Assembly (NCBI GenBank): GCA_037176845.1 | Contig: JAYKXP010000054.1 | Location: 124,001 to 188,000 of the forward strand | Direction of reading: 5' to 3' | DNA: 64,000 nt | Source: Paramarasmius palmivorus | Lineage: Eukaryota > Basidiomycota > Agaricomycetes > Agaricales > Marasmiaceae | Shown here: one piece after another, positions 32,008 to 44,492 of the stretch | Layout: every line of letters begins with the position of its first letter | Position numbering within the stretch: position 1 is the stretch's first letter | The notes under the pieces: model-generated | Told to the model about the DNA's origin: nothing | The model's input: the letters and a program-made list of their open reading frames with translations, nothing else | Databases searched by the model: none | Position numbers and translations under genes: made by a program

Positions 32008-34495
32008 ATGCTAAAGGTCGACGTTACGAATCCTTCTCCAGATGCATCTCATTCTGCCCTGGTGGATTTGAGTAGAAATGCTTCTGTTATATCGACTTCA
32101 AGCTCCGAAGTTTCCACAAACGGAGAACCCACTTCCACTCTCCTTGCCACCCCTCGACCTCGACCAGTCCGAACCTTCTCTTCGCCCCGCTCCAGAAGTC
32201 CAGCTTCGCCATCTCCGAGATCTTCAAGACCCCCAGCATATCTTCCGAAGGAGCTGACGATTGCAAATGACTCGCCTCACAGCAGAGCGGCATCGAAAAC
32301 ACGGTCGAAATCGAGGGGAAGGAATAGCATGCTTTCCTTAGATGACTTCGAGTTTGGAGAAACTATCGGAGAAGGATCATATTCCACTGTGCGTTCTACT
32401 TTTTTTTTGCCATGTAATACCTTCAATGACCACCGACAACGGGATTCAGGTTATATGTGCCACTCTAACCAGTAGCGGGAAAAAATACGCCATCAAAATC
32501 ATCGACAAAGCCTACTTGATACGAAAACAGAAGATTGGTGTGGCAATGGTAGAGAAGAATGCCCTTACGAAGCTCTTACCTGGGCACCCTGGTATTGTGC
32601 GATTATACCGTACATTCCAAGATGCAGCGAGTCTATGTGCGTCGTTATAACTCAGCCTCCTCCGGCAACCTCCACTAAAACAAACAAGACTTCGTTCTGG
32701 ATCTCGCGACTAACGGCGAAATGCAGTCGTTAATTTCGCGTTTGGGATCACTATCCACAAGATGTGCCCAGTATTATGCCGCTCAATTGGTTGATGCCTT
32801 GGACTACATGCATGGGAAAGGCGTTGTTCACAGGTGCGTGTTTCTTATCAGTTTGCGCATGGGTCGCTAATTATTGTACAGAGATATGAAACCAGAAAAC
32901 GTGTTACTTGACGATTCATGGCGGATTAAAATAGCCGACTTTGGCACTGCCAAAGACCTTGATAATCCAAGTACGTTATTATGGTTATGCCTCGTTATAT
33001 TGAACCTTAACTCTATCACCAGCGGAGGCTGAGAAATTCGTCGGGACCGCGCAATATGTTGCTCCCGAATTGCTTGAGGCAAACGAAACAAGCACGAGGT
33101 GATTACTATCGGTACACCTCATTCTCGTACAGACTTGAAATGTTGTTGCCTGTAGCTCCGACCTATGGGCTTTGGGCTGCATCCTTTACCAGATGCTCGC
33201 TGGTCGTTTCGTGTTCTCCGGGCTTTCCGAGTTCCTTACCCTGCAAAAGATAAAAAAGATGGAATACTCTTTCCCAGAATCATTCGATGAGCAGGCAAAG
33301 GACCTCGTGGAGAAATTATTGGTGCGTCTATACGCGTGGATAGGTCTACATTCCTGATCTCAATTTCCCAATACATAGGTCCGTGATCCCACTCAACGAC
33401 TGGGTGCAGGTGCCCCCGGTGAACCAAATGATATGTCAGCTCTTCGGTCTCACCCATTCTTCCTTGGCGTGGAATGGGACACCCTTTGGATTGACCCTGC
33501 ACCTCCGTTAGAGGCCGGGCTTGTGAAACGAGAGCACCCTCTTGCACAGAAGGATGACAAAGATTGGGAAGACGTAGGTGCACTGTGGGACAAGCAGGTC
33601 AATGAAGATGGCGATGGAGTAGAGTGGGCTTCGGACTCGGATGAACGCCAAAGAGCACTTTTCAGGCAGGACCTATTTCAGAGTCCACCCACTCAGTCGG
33701 TTGATATTGCGATTGGGCCCATGGGAGAGAGCCGTGCACTGGAAGCGAGCCCGGTGGAGACCAAACAGCCTCGACTTCCGTCCGTTCGAGACCATTCGAC
33801 TTCTTCCTCCGATGGCGCAGATGGTGAAGTTGACAGAGTAGCGGAACAGATGCAAGCTTTGAAGCGGCCAACCAGCCGTTTACCTAGTGATACTTCTATA
33901 AACGAGTACGAACGAGGGAGGCGTCAAACCATGACACCTATACAGGGCAACGGTCCTCGAATCGACCTGTGAGTTCCTGGTCGTTATATGTACTTCCACC
34001 GTTGACATGACATAACACAGGGTTTCTCTACTTGACCTGGCCGAAGGAGAAACTATTCTCTTCCGATCCTCTGTCGAGGCTCGTTCTATTCGCCGCCGGG
34101 CTAGTCGGCTTCTGCCACTTGCGAGTGTTCAAATGAAGCCTAAGACCCGGGAGTTGATCTTGACCAGCCGCCGTTTGGTCTGCCTCAAGCTTAGAGAGAA
34201 AACACCAGAGATCATAACTCTCAAAGCGGAGCTACTACTTCCTGTTGAGTCGACCAGTTCAAGCCCTAAGGATGGAAAAGAAAAGGAAACGCGAAGCGTG
34301 GTTTCCAGTGCAGAGCTGAAAGGCGATAGAGAATTCGTCGTGCTTTCCGTGCGTCCCCCAATTTCGTTTAGTTTGATTTCATATTAATGACCATCCTAGT
34401 CGTCTAAGAACTACCACTACGCCACTCTAGATCCTCAAGCAGCCGCTATTTGGGTAGAAAAAATCAACGCGATACTTCCTTTGAATAAGAACTAA
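32008..34495 (+). CDS. PDK1-type protein kinase (Pkh/Ksg1 family) with C-terminal PH domain
   Basis: Ser/Thr kinase that phosphorylates the activation loop of AGC kinases (Akt/Ypk, PKC, S6K relatives), downstream of membrane lipids. Nine exons from 32008 join in phase to 685 residues. N-terminal 110 residues are Ser/Pro-rich. Kinase motifs in order: DFEFGETIGEGSYST, KKYAIKIIDK (catalytic Lys), VVHRDMKPENVLLD, IADFGTAKD, FVGTAQYVAPELL, DLWALGCILYQMLAGRFVF and VRDPTQRLGAG. The GTAQYV(A/S)PE sequence is specific to PDK1. After a 160-residue acidic linker comes a PDK1-type PH domain (VSLLDLAEGETILFRS, RELILTSRRLVCLK, HYATLDPQAAAIWVEKI). The ATG at 32008 is the first in this exon; an acceptor-like CTGTAG just upstream leaves a small 5' exon possible. 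Confidence 0.92.
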
Positions 34496-34756
34496 TACGG
34501 GACATAATATGGACAACTTTCGTCGCTGCTTCATCAATCTGTTTATCTGTCGTTGGGCTTTGTGCTTACATTTGTACTTTCAACACTCATACATCCGTGT
34601 TTTCATATTATAGGGACTTAGGGACTTCCAGTGGTTCAAGGAAATCTCCGTGTTATTATACCTTCAATAATTAATTCCCGAGTCTTTACTGTGTCCATGT
34701 ACTTTTCGGTTAAAACTAGCAATCTTTCATCTGATACATGTACAAATCTGCATCTT

Positions 34757-35949
34757 TTAACCAGGTGGTAGGAGACTGGCGTCAACAGGACCGGATATAT
34801 CTTCTACGAGTTCATCTTCGGCCGAACCGCTAATCGGCGTTCGGGGCATTGCCATCAAACCTGCAAAAAAAAGTGAATAGGCAGCACGTCAGGTCAAGAA
34901 TGGTACCTACCCGTCCTCGCGGCCTCAAGAATTCCAAACGGTTTAACCAAGCTAAGGAAAGCCTCCACTCGAGACGTTTTTGCGGTAAGCTCGACAATGA
35001 CACTGTTTTCGCTGACGTCCACAATCTTTGCGCCGAATTGTGAAGCGAGGGTATTGATCGACTGCAAATGTTGGTGCTTCAGACGAAGGGCTTGTGAGGG
35101 TGTGAGTGTAGCACCGCTTGGGGTATGTAAGTCTGTTTCGGTTGCAGTGTGCTCTGGGTGCGCGCTGCGTTCAAAGTTGTGTGCAAGGATGGCTTCGCGT
35201 TCCAACTTCTCTTCGGGAGAAAGTCTCCGAGGTTCGTGCGAGGGGCCTCCAACGAGCTGTTCTTCCAAGTACTCCGGACCCAAAATCGAGACTTTGACGA
35301 GAAGTAATTCTCTAGTAATGGTGCGGGTATCTGTGTAGTCCAAGACAGCCCATACGGGAACCTGCCATGAAAAGAAAATGCTTGAGAGAAGAGTCGTGAC
35401 GTGTAGAATCATTCGACGTACGAGATCTTCAAGCTGTCTCCGAGCTTGCTCGACAACGCCGTCCTGTCCGCTCAAGACGATACACATACGACTGAGATCA
35501 CGGATCTCAGTCCTGCAGACGACAAGAGAGTCAATGTTGAAGCCTCTTCCGGCAAGAATTCCAGAGACGCGAGATAAAACTCCTGGTTCATTCTGTACTA
35601 GACAGTTCAGGATATGTCTGCATGACTCGAGTCAGATTTTGACAGGATGCGACAAGGCGTGAAAATGTTACTTTTTGAACGGTTGCAAGCTAGGTGGTGG
35701 GGTATTATAGAGGATATTTGTTACGGCCTCTTCAGCTGTTCTATTTCTTGGAAGGTCCATAGCTGGCAGAGGGGGCGGACGGGTTCTCTGCAACCTTTTG
35801 TAGTCCAGTGCTGAGGTGGAGTCATCAATGGGTTTTGGTGGTTGGGGAGGTTTGGGAGCATCTGAAGATTTTGTCACGGCTGAAGTTGAGAGCAAGCGAG
35901 CGGGAAAGAGCTTTGGGGCAGCTCTGGCACGAAGGAGAAGACTTGCCAT
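34757..35949 (-). CDS. ILV6: Acetolactate synthase small (regulatory) subunit
   Basis: Regulatory partner of acetohydroxyacid synthase; confers valine feedback control on the first common step of branched-chain amino-acid synthesis in mitochondria. Four exons (35949-35672, 35617-35422, 35361-34911, 34860-34757) give 342 residues. N-terminus MASLLLRARAAPKLFPARLL is a clear Arg-rich transit peptide. The ACT domain reads HILNCLVQNEPGVLSRVSGI, LAGRGFNIDSLVV and DLSRMCIVLSG. The second half has VPVWAVLDYTDTRTITRELLLVKV and AKIVDVSENSVIVELTAKTSRVEAFLSLVKPFGILEAARTG split over an intron, as in ILV6/IlvN. Fungal forms carry an insert between the two halves, seen here (EYLEEQLVGGPSHEPRRLSP). It is convergent with PDK1, 262 bases apart. 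Confidence 0.95.
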
Positions 35950-36018
35950 GGCTGTAAATTAACCCTGAGTCACTAGCAAAAAGTTTGATCTTCACATTTA
36001 TACATAAGCTATCTTATC

Positions 36019-39000
36019 TTATCTAGCCGAGTTCTTCAGAACTTTACGTGCTAGCTCTACATATTCTTCTCCTTCCTCAGAACCCTCTCCCTCACTAGCA
36101 TGAATCTTTTGCCACCTATCCAACGCTGATTCCACCAGTGAACAGACCTGCTGCTCTGAGTGCTCGTCGACGTAGCGAACGTACTCTGCATCTTGCCAGC
36201 CGTGGTATGTATGTGGAAGCGGTAACGGTGATCTGACAAGGATGTGGTTGAGAACAATCAATGTCGGAAGGCCGGAGGTGTGTGATGGGGATGCGAGGTT
36301 TTCGTTGTCCAGGAATAGGAGGTGTCTAGCAGAAGTTGTGTCAGTCGGGTGATGTCGATACAAAAGAAAGAATAGTCACCTCATCGCCCGTAGTGCATGA
36401 TATTCCTCTCCAATGCTATCCAGGCTCTCGTTGCGCTTGCTTTGAGGATCAGCCATAAAGGCATTTAACGCAAACTCAAGTTCCGTCATATCACTTGTCA
36501 TTTGTAGTTTCCCACTTTCGCTCAACGGCTTGGTTATGGAAACATGCAGCTCAAACGTCCTCAAAACAAACTTGACAATGGAAGTCACCCTGTATGATTG
36601 GTCAGGAACGATTTTGTGTCAAGTGAAAGGTATGCATACCATGTCCGTGTGTCGTCTCCCACAGAATATTTGGCCAAAATCTCATTTCGGATGAAAGAGA
36701 GTTTATCCACAAGATCTTGCATATATAACGAAGCGCTACCCATTCCGGCTGTAGGATCAGATTTGCCAAAGTCTGTCCGATGGATCCTGTCAATTATATT
36801 GCCCAGGTCTCTTCGAATGGCGGTCAACAGCGGCTCGACGATACGATCGTATGCTTGTTTTAGTTTCTGTGAATATCATTCGTACCACAACCTCGTCTGA
36901 ACAAGAGATTTGGCATACCTCGACGTTGGGGGTCAATATCCGCGATATCTCCTCTGAATGTTCGTCAAAGAGCTTCAGTACTCTCGTGTGACAATGGTAA
37001 AGGAAGGTTGCCAAAGACGCATTGGATGCTTGCGACTGGGTAGCAGATGGGCCAACGAGAGTTATAGCAGAACGATCTCGTGCTACCTAGTAAAACGTTT
37101 TCAATCAATCATTGAAGTAGGCGGCAATAACGTATACGAACCAATCCCTCGACTCTACTTATCACCATATCCAGGCTTGACACCACATTCTTCGCCACAG
37201 AGCGCAGAAGGAGTGGGTCGAACCTAGCAGCATCGAGTTCATTTGTGAGTGTCCTTGTGACATTGACAGCTTCGGTGACACCTGGAGGTGAACGAGAACC
37301 TCCCGAGAAGGCTTGACCAACCGCTTCAGTCAACTTGTTAGTTGACCGCGCGAGGTAGAGCGACTCAAAGTTGGAGAGGGCGCGTAAGACTAGGATCGTT
37401 TCAGGACTGACAATCAAAGGATTATGCACGTTTGAAGCGCGACAACTAGGATTGGACGTACCTCTGATATGTGTGAATGTAAACCGTATCAGTATACACG
37501 GCGACTTTGGCAAAGAATTCGTGGAAAAGGCGAAGAAGACGGGGATAACCTGAGCTAAGTGTTTGTTGCAGGAACGTCGATGCTAAGAAAAGGGTAGATT
37601 CTTTGTTGGCAACCTTTCCGACTAAACCGAAAGCAGCTGACCTCTTGCAGAGTCCCGAGTAGTTTTCTCTAATGACCTGCTTAGTGCCGTCCAAAAGGTA
37701 GCGCTGGGAGTGTTCTCAAGCAGCTATTCGACGCCACAACATGAGTTGATACATGATACAATTGTCAGATGATGGATCCTAACCTTCATAGTTTCATCAA
37801 GGAACACGATTTGAGAGACAGTGTCCTTTTTTAGCTTGAGAACTTTTTCGAGCGTGTAAACCTACGGTCAGAGGTTTGAGAACACGGCAAGATCCGCCGG
37901 CCAAGCGGCCTTCAGGCATTTTCTTACCTTTACGCAGCAATCTGCCATGTCTTCTACCATCTTCTCGAGTCTGCTCCATAGCGCAGCAGTCCACTGAGGA
38001 GCAGTGACATTGGTGGGCTCCGTTCTGACTCGTGATCTATACAGAGTAGGTGACTGGGTTTGTGAAGGACTCGACGCAGCATCTGAGCAGGGTAGTGATT
38101 AGTTCATCTTGGAATATCGCGGTTAGGAACTGCATAAAGGCACCTTTACCCAGCGCGTCCCGAGATATCTTGTTCATGTCAAAGGCGGTCCGTATTCGGT
38201 CTTCGACAGCTTGTGAAAGATCTGTGATAAGACTCTGGACAAGCTGAGGTAAAACGCGTAGGTTGTACGCCGTTTGCAGGGACGATGCTAAAAGTGATTG
38301 GTTCTAATTGGGGTTGAGCGCCCAGAGGACAGAAAGGGACACATGAAATCGCACAAGAGTAGCCAGTCCAGTCAACACCATGTTTTCCATCTCGCTTGTA
38401 ACCTTTCTCCGTGATTCTTCAATGAATGGCACGAATGCATCGACTACATTTATTGATCGGAGTGGAAACTTGGATTCTGGATAAGACGAAGGATTGCTTG
38501 GATCTGACAGGGACACTCGAAGAATCAACAGACTCTGGGTTGACGCTTTCGGTGGCATTTGACGGGTCTGCTGCATCATCGAGTAGCGCCACTGTACTTG
38601 GGTGTTAGGATTGTGCGGAACTAAGAGTATGATGTAACGCACCAAGCTCAGCAATGCTGAGTGCCGCTTTAGCGATAGTCCTCTCCTTTTCATCTTCGAT
38701 ATCCCCATTAATATTCACCAAAGTAGTACTGTCCGATGGTTTTGGAGGTGTTTTGTCTAATGAGGCAGGTGCCAAAGAATCCATTTCGGTCATCTGACTG
38801 GATAATCTTCGTGCCAGAACTATGAAACGCGATGCCCGACGAAGTATGTCGGAGGCTTGTTGGTATTTTGCGAGTCGTGACACGTTGGTCTGCATTTGTT
38901 CATAGGGAACGCGAATTTTGAGACGTAGCCTGTATACGCGTCAACTATCAACAATGTCTATAAAGACGCGGATACTCACTTTTCCACCGAAGTATCCAAA

Positions 39001-39367
39001 TCTGTGAGACCGGACCGCACCGACGTCAGACTACCGGAAAGTTGGTTCGCGCTGGCAGCCTGTGCCAGTAAACCTTCATGATGAGTTGTAACCTGGGCCA
39101 AACGATATGAGGAAATGGACTAGGACATTGAGGTTGAGTATTCACGAGTGTTTTAATCTGCTTTGCTACGTCGTCGATGCCAGAAGAAAGTTTTGAGATT
39201 GCCAGAGATATTTCCTCCTTTGTGGAAGCTTCTGGGGTATTTAATTTTGGAGTTTTAGCGACTGGAGAGTCATTTGGAGGTGGATATGGTTCCCCGGCGA
39301 GGACAGCATTTGCATAATCATTTGGATCGAAGTTTGGAGAAGCAAAGATGGAGTAGTCGAGGGACAT
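36019..39367 (-). CDS. COG5: Conserved oligomeric Golgi complex subunit 5
   Basis: Lobe-B subunit of the COG tether for intra-Golgi retrograde vesicles. The start is MSLDYSIFASPNFDPNDYAN at 39367, followed by YANAVLAGEPYPPP and KLSSGIDDVAKQIKTLV, the N-terminal COG5 signature (FDxxxYANxIL ... KLxxGIDDVxxQI). Further exons read SANQLSGSLTSVRSGLTDLD, RLKIRVPYEQM, RASRFIVLARRLSSQM, LSNFESLYLARSTNKLTEAV and, at the C-terminus, GLPTLIVLNHILVRSPLPLP and EYVRYVDEHSEQQVCSLVES. Many introns of about 50 bases; I did not resolve every boundary in 36.8-38.3 kb but saw no disabling change. The upstream region is shared with the divergent DUF3759-like gene (502 bases). Confidence 0.9.
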
Positions 39368-39593
39368 GAACAACGTGCCAGAAGCGCTGTAGATGCGTGT
39401 GTGACAGTGTGATGCCTGGCGGGGCCTGCTGTGATCCTTGGTGTGATCTGACAGGGTAGACTCGCGCCAAACACGTGTGACGTAGTGAACCCTTTCACTA
39501 GAAAGGCTCCAATCCAAACATGGCCCCGCCATCCTTTCTTTCTTCAACTACCACCATCTCAAAAAATGGCTTTTCCTTATTACCAGCAATATA

Positions 39594-39607
39594 GCCCCAA
39601 TTGGGGC
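39594..39607. promoter_or_regulatory. 14-base palindrome in a divergent promoter
   Basis: GCCCCAATTGGGGC is a perfect palindrome in the intergenic region between COG5 (minus) and the DUF3759-like gene (plus). A second GGGGCACCCCCT run lies about 100 bases on (near 39702-39713) and a CAGGGGGAGG near 39799. CCCCT/AGGGG matches the stress-response element bound by Msn2-type zinc fingers. A regulator-binding role is inferred only. Confidence 0.35.
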
Positions 39608-39868
39608 ACAAACCGAGTACGTTTTCCTTCAAGCGCTTCTCCCGCTTGCTTGATGTCAGTTTCCCTAACCGGTTATTTTTCTTTGATTTAGTTCCAGTTT
39701 GGGGCACCCCCTGCACCGTCATTTCACCCACAGCCCTCGTGTATGCGAAAAATCATTTGCTGGCATCTAACACGTTGCTTATTGCGTTTCCTTTATCCAG
39801 GGGGAGGAATTGATTTTTACCGAGCTCACGCTCCCAGTCCTGACTTGTGAGCATCCCATCTTTCCACA

Positions 39869-41086
39869 ATGTTCTACAACGAGCCCAGCGATGTTTCTGA
39901 ACCGGTCTACCCTCCTCCTGATGACAGATCCCTCTATGATCATGCTTGGAACAGAGTCAGAGACTTTCGCGACTATTCCACTTCCAACGCGTTCGGCGTA
40001 GGCATTCACGAGGCTCGCCACTGGCACCAAAAGGCTTATGGCGGCCTGGTACGTGTCTATCATTAACATCTCTCAGCTCGTCTCTTACACGTCTATAGGG
40101 ACACCTTGGCCAAATGCTACCCAATCAAATTGGCCACGCAGCTGCTTACGAGGCATATCGCAGCTGGATTCACCACAAGTCTACCTTGTACGAGCCACTC
40201 AGTGGTGATATGGATCGCCAACGCGAAGGCTTGATCGGTCTAGCGGTTGCAGAAGGTACCTTCACCCTTACTATTTAGGTGCCTTACGCTTATCGATGAA
40301 TTAGCTACAAAACTACTGCAATACACTCCTCGCAGCATGGACCCGTACACGCGGAGAACTGCTGCCGAAGCCGCTGCAGCCACTGCTTCTCAGCTCTTCT
40401 TTTATGTATGTTGTTCTTATCTCCGCGTTTGTCTTAACTAAACATATTCATAGAATCGTTTTCGGGATGAAGACGACTTCCCAAGAGGACGTACCCTGGG
40501 CTCACGCCGTGGTTCTTATGACGAATACGATCCATATGCCTACGATACAGATGCTTTGTTCTCCCGCAGACATCGATCGTATTCTCGTCATCGCTCTCGC
40601 TCGCCATCCTTCCGCCATCCTTTACTTCAGTACTCAGGGAGTCACGCTTCGTCTACTCCCATGCCAATTCCTTCGGTTCCTGGATCCGTTTCTTCCTCTA
40701 GCGGATACAGTGGCCACGTTGGCTCGTACGGGTCTTACGGTTCTCCGTACAATGGAGGGATGCTGCCCAGCACTTCGCCGGGTTACGCGTCGTCAGCCAT
40801 GACAATGCCTGGGAGCTCTTACTATCCCAATGGCGGGTACCAAATGCGTCCCCGAAGTACTAGCATGAATATGGGCTATGGATATGTTCCTCCTCAGACC
40901 CAATACGTCAATGCCGGGGGTGTGGTCAGCGTTCCTACACCTGGAATGGGACCTCAAACGCAGCTAGTGGTGTATTCAAAGCCTCACAAAAAGCATCGTC
41001 ACCACAAGCATCGTCACCACCGTCATCAATCCAGGCATCGCTCCAGGAGTAGCGATCCTGGATACGACACCTCCATCTCTAGGTGA
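39869..41086 (+). CDS. CipC/DUF3759-like protein with His-rich tail
   Basis: Four exons (39869-40048, 40099-40255, 40305-40405, 40454-41086) give 356 residues. Residues 60-145 hold GHAAAYEAYRSWIHHKSTLY, EGLIGLAVAEATKLLQYTPR and DPYTRRTAAEAAAATASQLF, the helical pattern of DUF3759 (the concanamycin-induced CipC family, stress- and host-induced fungal proteins). The C-terminal half is low complexity: Ser/Gly/Tyr-rich repeats (GSYGSYGSPYNGG), a Met/Tyr/Pro stretch, then a Lys/His/Arg tail (KKHRHHKHRHHRHQSRHRSR). The tail could bind metal or nucleic acid, or concentrate the protein in condensates; this is conjecture. The family assignment is moderately sure and the tail is not part of canonical CipC proteins. 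Confidence 0.6.
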
Positions 41087-41411
41087 AAGGCGGTGTCATT
41101 TGTTTCGCCTTCACAAAGAAGGGAAGATGAACATGATGTATGCATACCCACAGCAAATTGAGCACTTCCTAAGTTATTGATCGCTTTCATGTACCTACTT
41201 GTCTGTACTTGTACTGTATACTGTCACCTTGTTAGGTTTAGCTTTCTATGTTATACACGCTTGTTGACGAGCTATTAGTATTACTCTACTGGACTGATGG
41301 CGGAGTGACCGCTTGTTTGATAGTATTTACCTGGGGCATCGAGTACACAGATTTTTTTCAAGCGCTCAACGAGTCACCGTCACCACTAGTGCTGCTCTAG
41401 TTTTCCTCATC
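41087..41411. other. Intergenic region before eIF3c
   Basis: 325 bases; no gene. A T-rich tract (ATTTTTTTC near 41351) and CACCGTCACCACTAG lead into the eIF3c ATG at 41412. Confidence 0.4.
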
Positions 41412-44348
41412 ATGTCTCGATTCTTCAGACAAGCAGGCGATTCCGACTCTGAGACTGAGTCCTCCGAAGATGAGCTCATGTCCAGCGGCGACGAAGGCCC
41501 AACCACCAAAACAACGCCTGCAGCAAAACCAGCCATGTCTAGATTCTTGCGCACGGCAGGTTCAGATTCCAGCGATTCCTCATCCGATGAAGAAGAAAGT
41601 GAAAGCGAGAGTGACGCCCCGAAAGGAAAAAAGTCTACGTTCTTGAGGAGCGACTCGGAAGACGAAGAGAGCGATGAGGACGAGGACAGGACAGGAATTC
41701 GGATTTTGAGTGCCCAGGAAAAGAGGCTGGCAGAAATGGAGGCGACGGGGAAGGCTATGGAGAATGCTTTAAAAATCAATGACTGGGTTGTGATTTCCAA
41801 TGGTGAGTGGGTGTCGTTCATCTCATAGACGATCGCGCTGACAATTGTTGCTCTTAATGTACAGAATTCGATAAATTGGTACGGATGATTCAACGGCAAC
41901 ACAATGTATCAGAGCCAGTCCCGCCGTTCTATATCAAAACTCTTACTATGTTGGAGACCTCTGTAGCCAGCACCCAGGCGAAAGAGAAGGAAGCGAAGAA
42001 GAAAATGAATGCCACAAATGCAAAGGCATTGACGGCAACGAAGCAAAAAGTTCGCAAGGCAATGAAGGAGTATGAGCAAGATATTGCGAAATATCAAGCT
42101 GTAAGCTTCCGCGTATACGTGAAAGGATTGGATTCTTACAGCAAATTCTTCCAAGGACCCTGAAGCCTTTGAACGTGAATACAGTGCCGCGATTTCGAAG
42201 GATGTCCCGGCGACCACAGCTGGAAAATCATCGGCTGCGGCAGCTACTACAGAGGGAGATGCTGACGATGGGTTCCAGTCAGTTGGAAAAGGCGGTAAAA
42301 CCATGCAACTGACGACGGAGGGCATTTTCAAGAGCCTTCAAGTTGTCCAAGAAGCCCGAGGGAAGAAGGTCAGCGAATATCAGAATGATGAAGACAAACG
42401 TTTGCACTAACGGTGCTCTTAGAATACCGATCGGGCAGAACAAATACGTATCCTAGAGCGGCTACTCGAGATTGCAGTCACCTCTTATCAGCGTATCCGC
42501 GTCCTCCTCGCTCTTGTTTCATCACGGTTCGACTACAACTCCTCGACTACCACTTACATGCCGACAGACATGTGGCTCTCTGCTCAGCGGGAAGTTGATC
42601 AGCTTGTCACCATCGTCGCACAGAACCCTGCCTATTCGATCCAAGAAGTCACCGAAGACTACGATGAGCTCGTAGAGCGCTCACCGACCACGGAAAAGGA
42701 TGGTATTGTCCGCGTCCGTGGTAGCATCATCAGTTTCGTCGATCGACTTGACGATGAGTTCACCCGTAGTCTGCAAAACATCGACCCACATGGCACAGAA
42801 TACGTGGAAAGGCTCAAAGACGAGAAGGTCCTCTATTGCACCATTAATAGAGCTCAAGCATACTACGAGCAGACGAAACAAGATGATCCACTCAGTCGAG
42901 TAATTATGCGTAGACTGGAGCATATCTACTCAAAGGTGCGGTTTAGACGTCGGTCCCTTGAGCTCTTCGTTAATTTGTGGTTTAGCCTGATCCCGTGGTC
43001 CAAGCTTTGGAAGCCGCCACTGAAGCTTCTGACATTAAACCTACGGCTACCCTCAGCGCCAAAGGCTCCACTTCCAACCTGATACACGACCTTTGTGTTT
43101 ACCTGTACAAGGCAGGCAACTCGCTCCTCCGAACACGTGCCATGCTTAGCCACATCTACCATTATGCACTCCACAACGATTTCCATACTGCTCGTGACAT
43201 GTTACTCATGTCACATCTTCAAGAGTCGATCCACTCAGCAGATGTTGCTACGCAGATATTGTACAACCGTACCGTTGTTCAACTCGGCCTTTGTGCGTTC
43301 AGATCGGGTCTGATCAAGGAAGCGCAAGCTATGCTCCAGGACATCTTCACAACTCAGCGTGTCAAGGAGCTTCTAGCCCAAGGCGTTCATCAACAGAGGT
43401 TCCAGGTCCTTTCCCCAGAACAAGAAAAGGCTGAGAAGCAAAGGCAGCTGCCATTCCACATGCACATCAACACCGAGTTATTGGAGGCTGCCTTCTTGGT
43501 CTCGAGCATGCTCGTCGAGATTCCCCTGCTTGCTAGCATAGATTCTGATGAGGCGAAGAGAAAGGCAATCTCCAAACCATTCAGACGGTTACTAGACTTT
43601 GCTGATCGCCAAGTCTTCACTGGGCCCCCAGAAAGTACTCGAGACCACATCATGCAGGCTAGCAAGGCATTGCAGAATGGCGAATGGGAAAAGTGTCGTG
43701 ATCTCATTCAGAGCATCAAAATCTGGAGTCTCATGCCAGAGGTGGCTAGTGTGAAGGAGATGTTGGCCAAGTAAGTGTACTAGTCTACCACCGTGAACCC
43801 TGGGCTTACTTCCCCGCGTAGGCGGATACAAGAGCAAGGTCTTCGTACCTACCTCTTCACATATGCTCCACATTACAGCACCTTGTCACTGTCACTCCTA
43901 GCGCGAACTTTCTCTCTTCCACTTCGTTCAGTAACGTCTATCGTTTCAAAGATGATTTGGAATGAAGAACTTTCGGCTTCCTTGGATCAATCTGGCGGAG
44001 TCATCGTGTTCCACCGAATTGAAGTATCGCGACAGCAGCAATTGGCTTTGACGATCGCTGAAAGGGTCAACGTGATTGCTGATCAGAACGAGAAGACTCT
44101 GGATGTCAAAATGGGTGGTGGTGCTGGTTGGGGAGACCGTACAGACGGTAAACAAGGCGAGAAGAGGGGTGAGCAGACACAGGAGAGAAGAGGCAAGCGC
44201 GAAGGGACCAGAGGTACAAGAGGTAAAGGTGATACATATGCCTGGTTTGTGATAGGTCTGTCTGACACAGTTTATATTCGCAGGTGGTGCGCGTGGTCGT
44301 GGAGGCCGATTTGCTCAGGGATTGGGTCAGACGGCTCAACGTGCATGA
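41412..44348 (+). CDS. NIP1: Translation initiation factor eIF3 subunit c
   Basis: Core eIF3 scaffold that holds eIF1 and eIF5 on the 40S ribosome. The N-terminus has three related modules, [26 protein letters not shown] and [12 protein letters not shown], embedded in acidic casein-kinase-type Ser tracts, as in other fungal eIF3c proteins. Then come [69 protein letters not shown], the [20 protein letters not shown] and [19 protein letters not shown] blocks, and the C-terminal PCI domain ([38 protein letters not shown]). It ends in a Gly/Arg RGG-type tail ([14 protein letters not shown]). First exon 41412-41802, second 41865-42100. Convergent with APS kinase, 144 bases apart. Confidence 0.95.
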
Positions 44349-44492
44349 GAGATGTTTGTTTTTATACGATACGTGTTGTAAACGTAGTACTCTGAAAAAA
44401 AAATTTACATTGCTTTCCTTCTTCTAAGTATTCCGGCCTATAGATACATCTCTGGTATCGATAATGACTGTAAAATACGTCTATTTGGTATC

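Noticed and set aside
34997..35338. 113-codon plus-strand frame
   Set aside because: Antisense to the conserved ILV6 coding exon.
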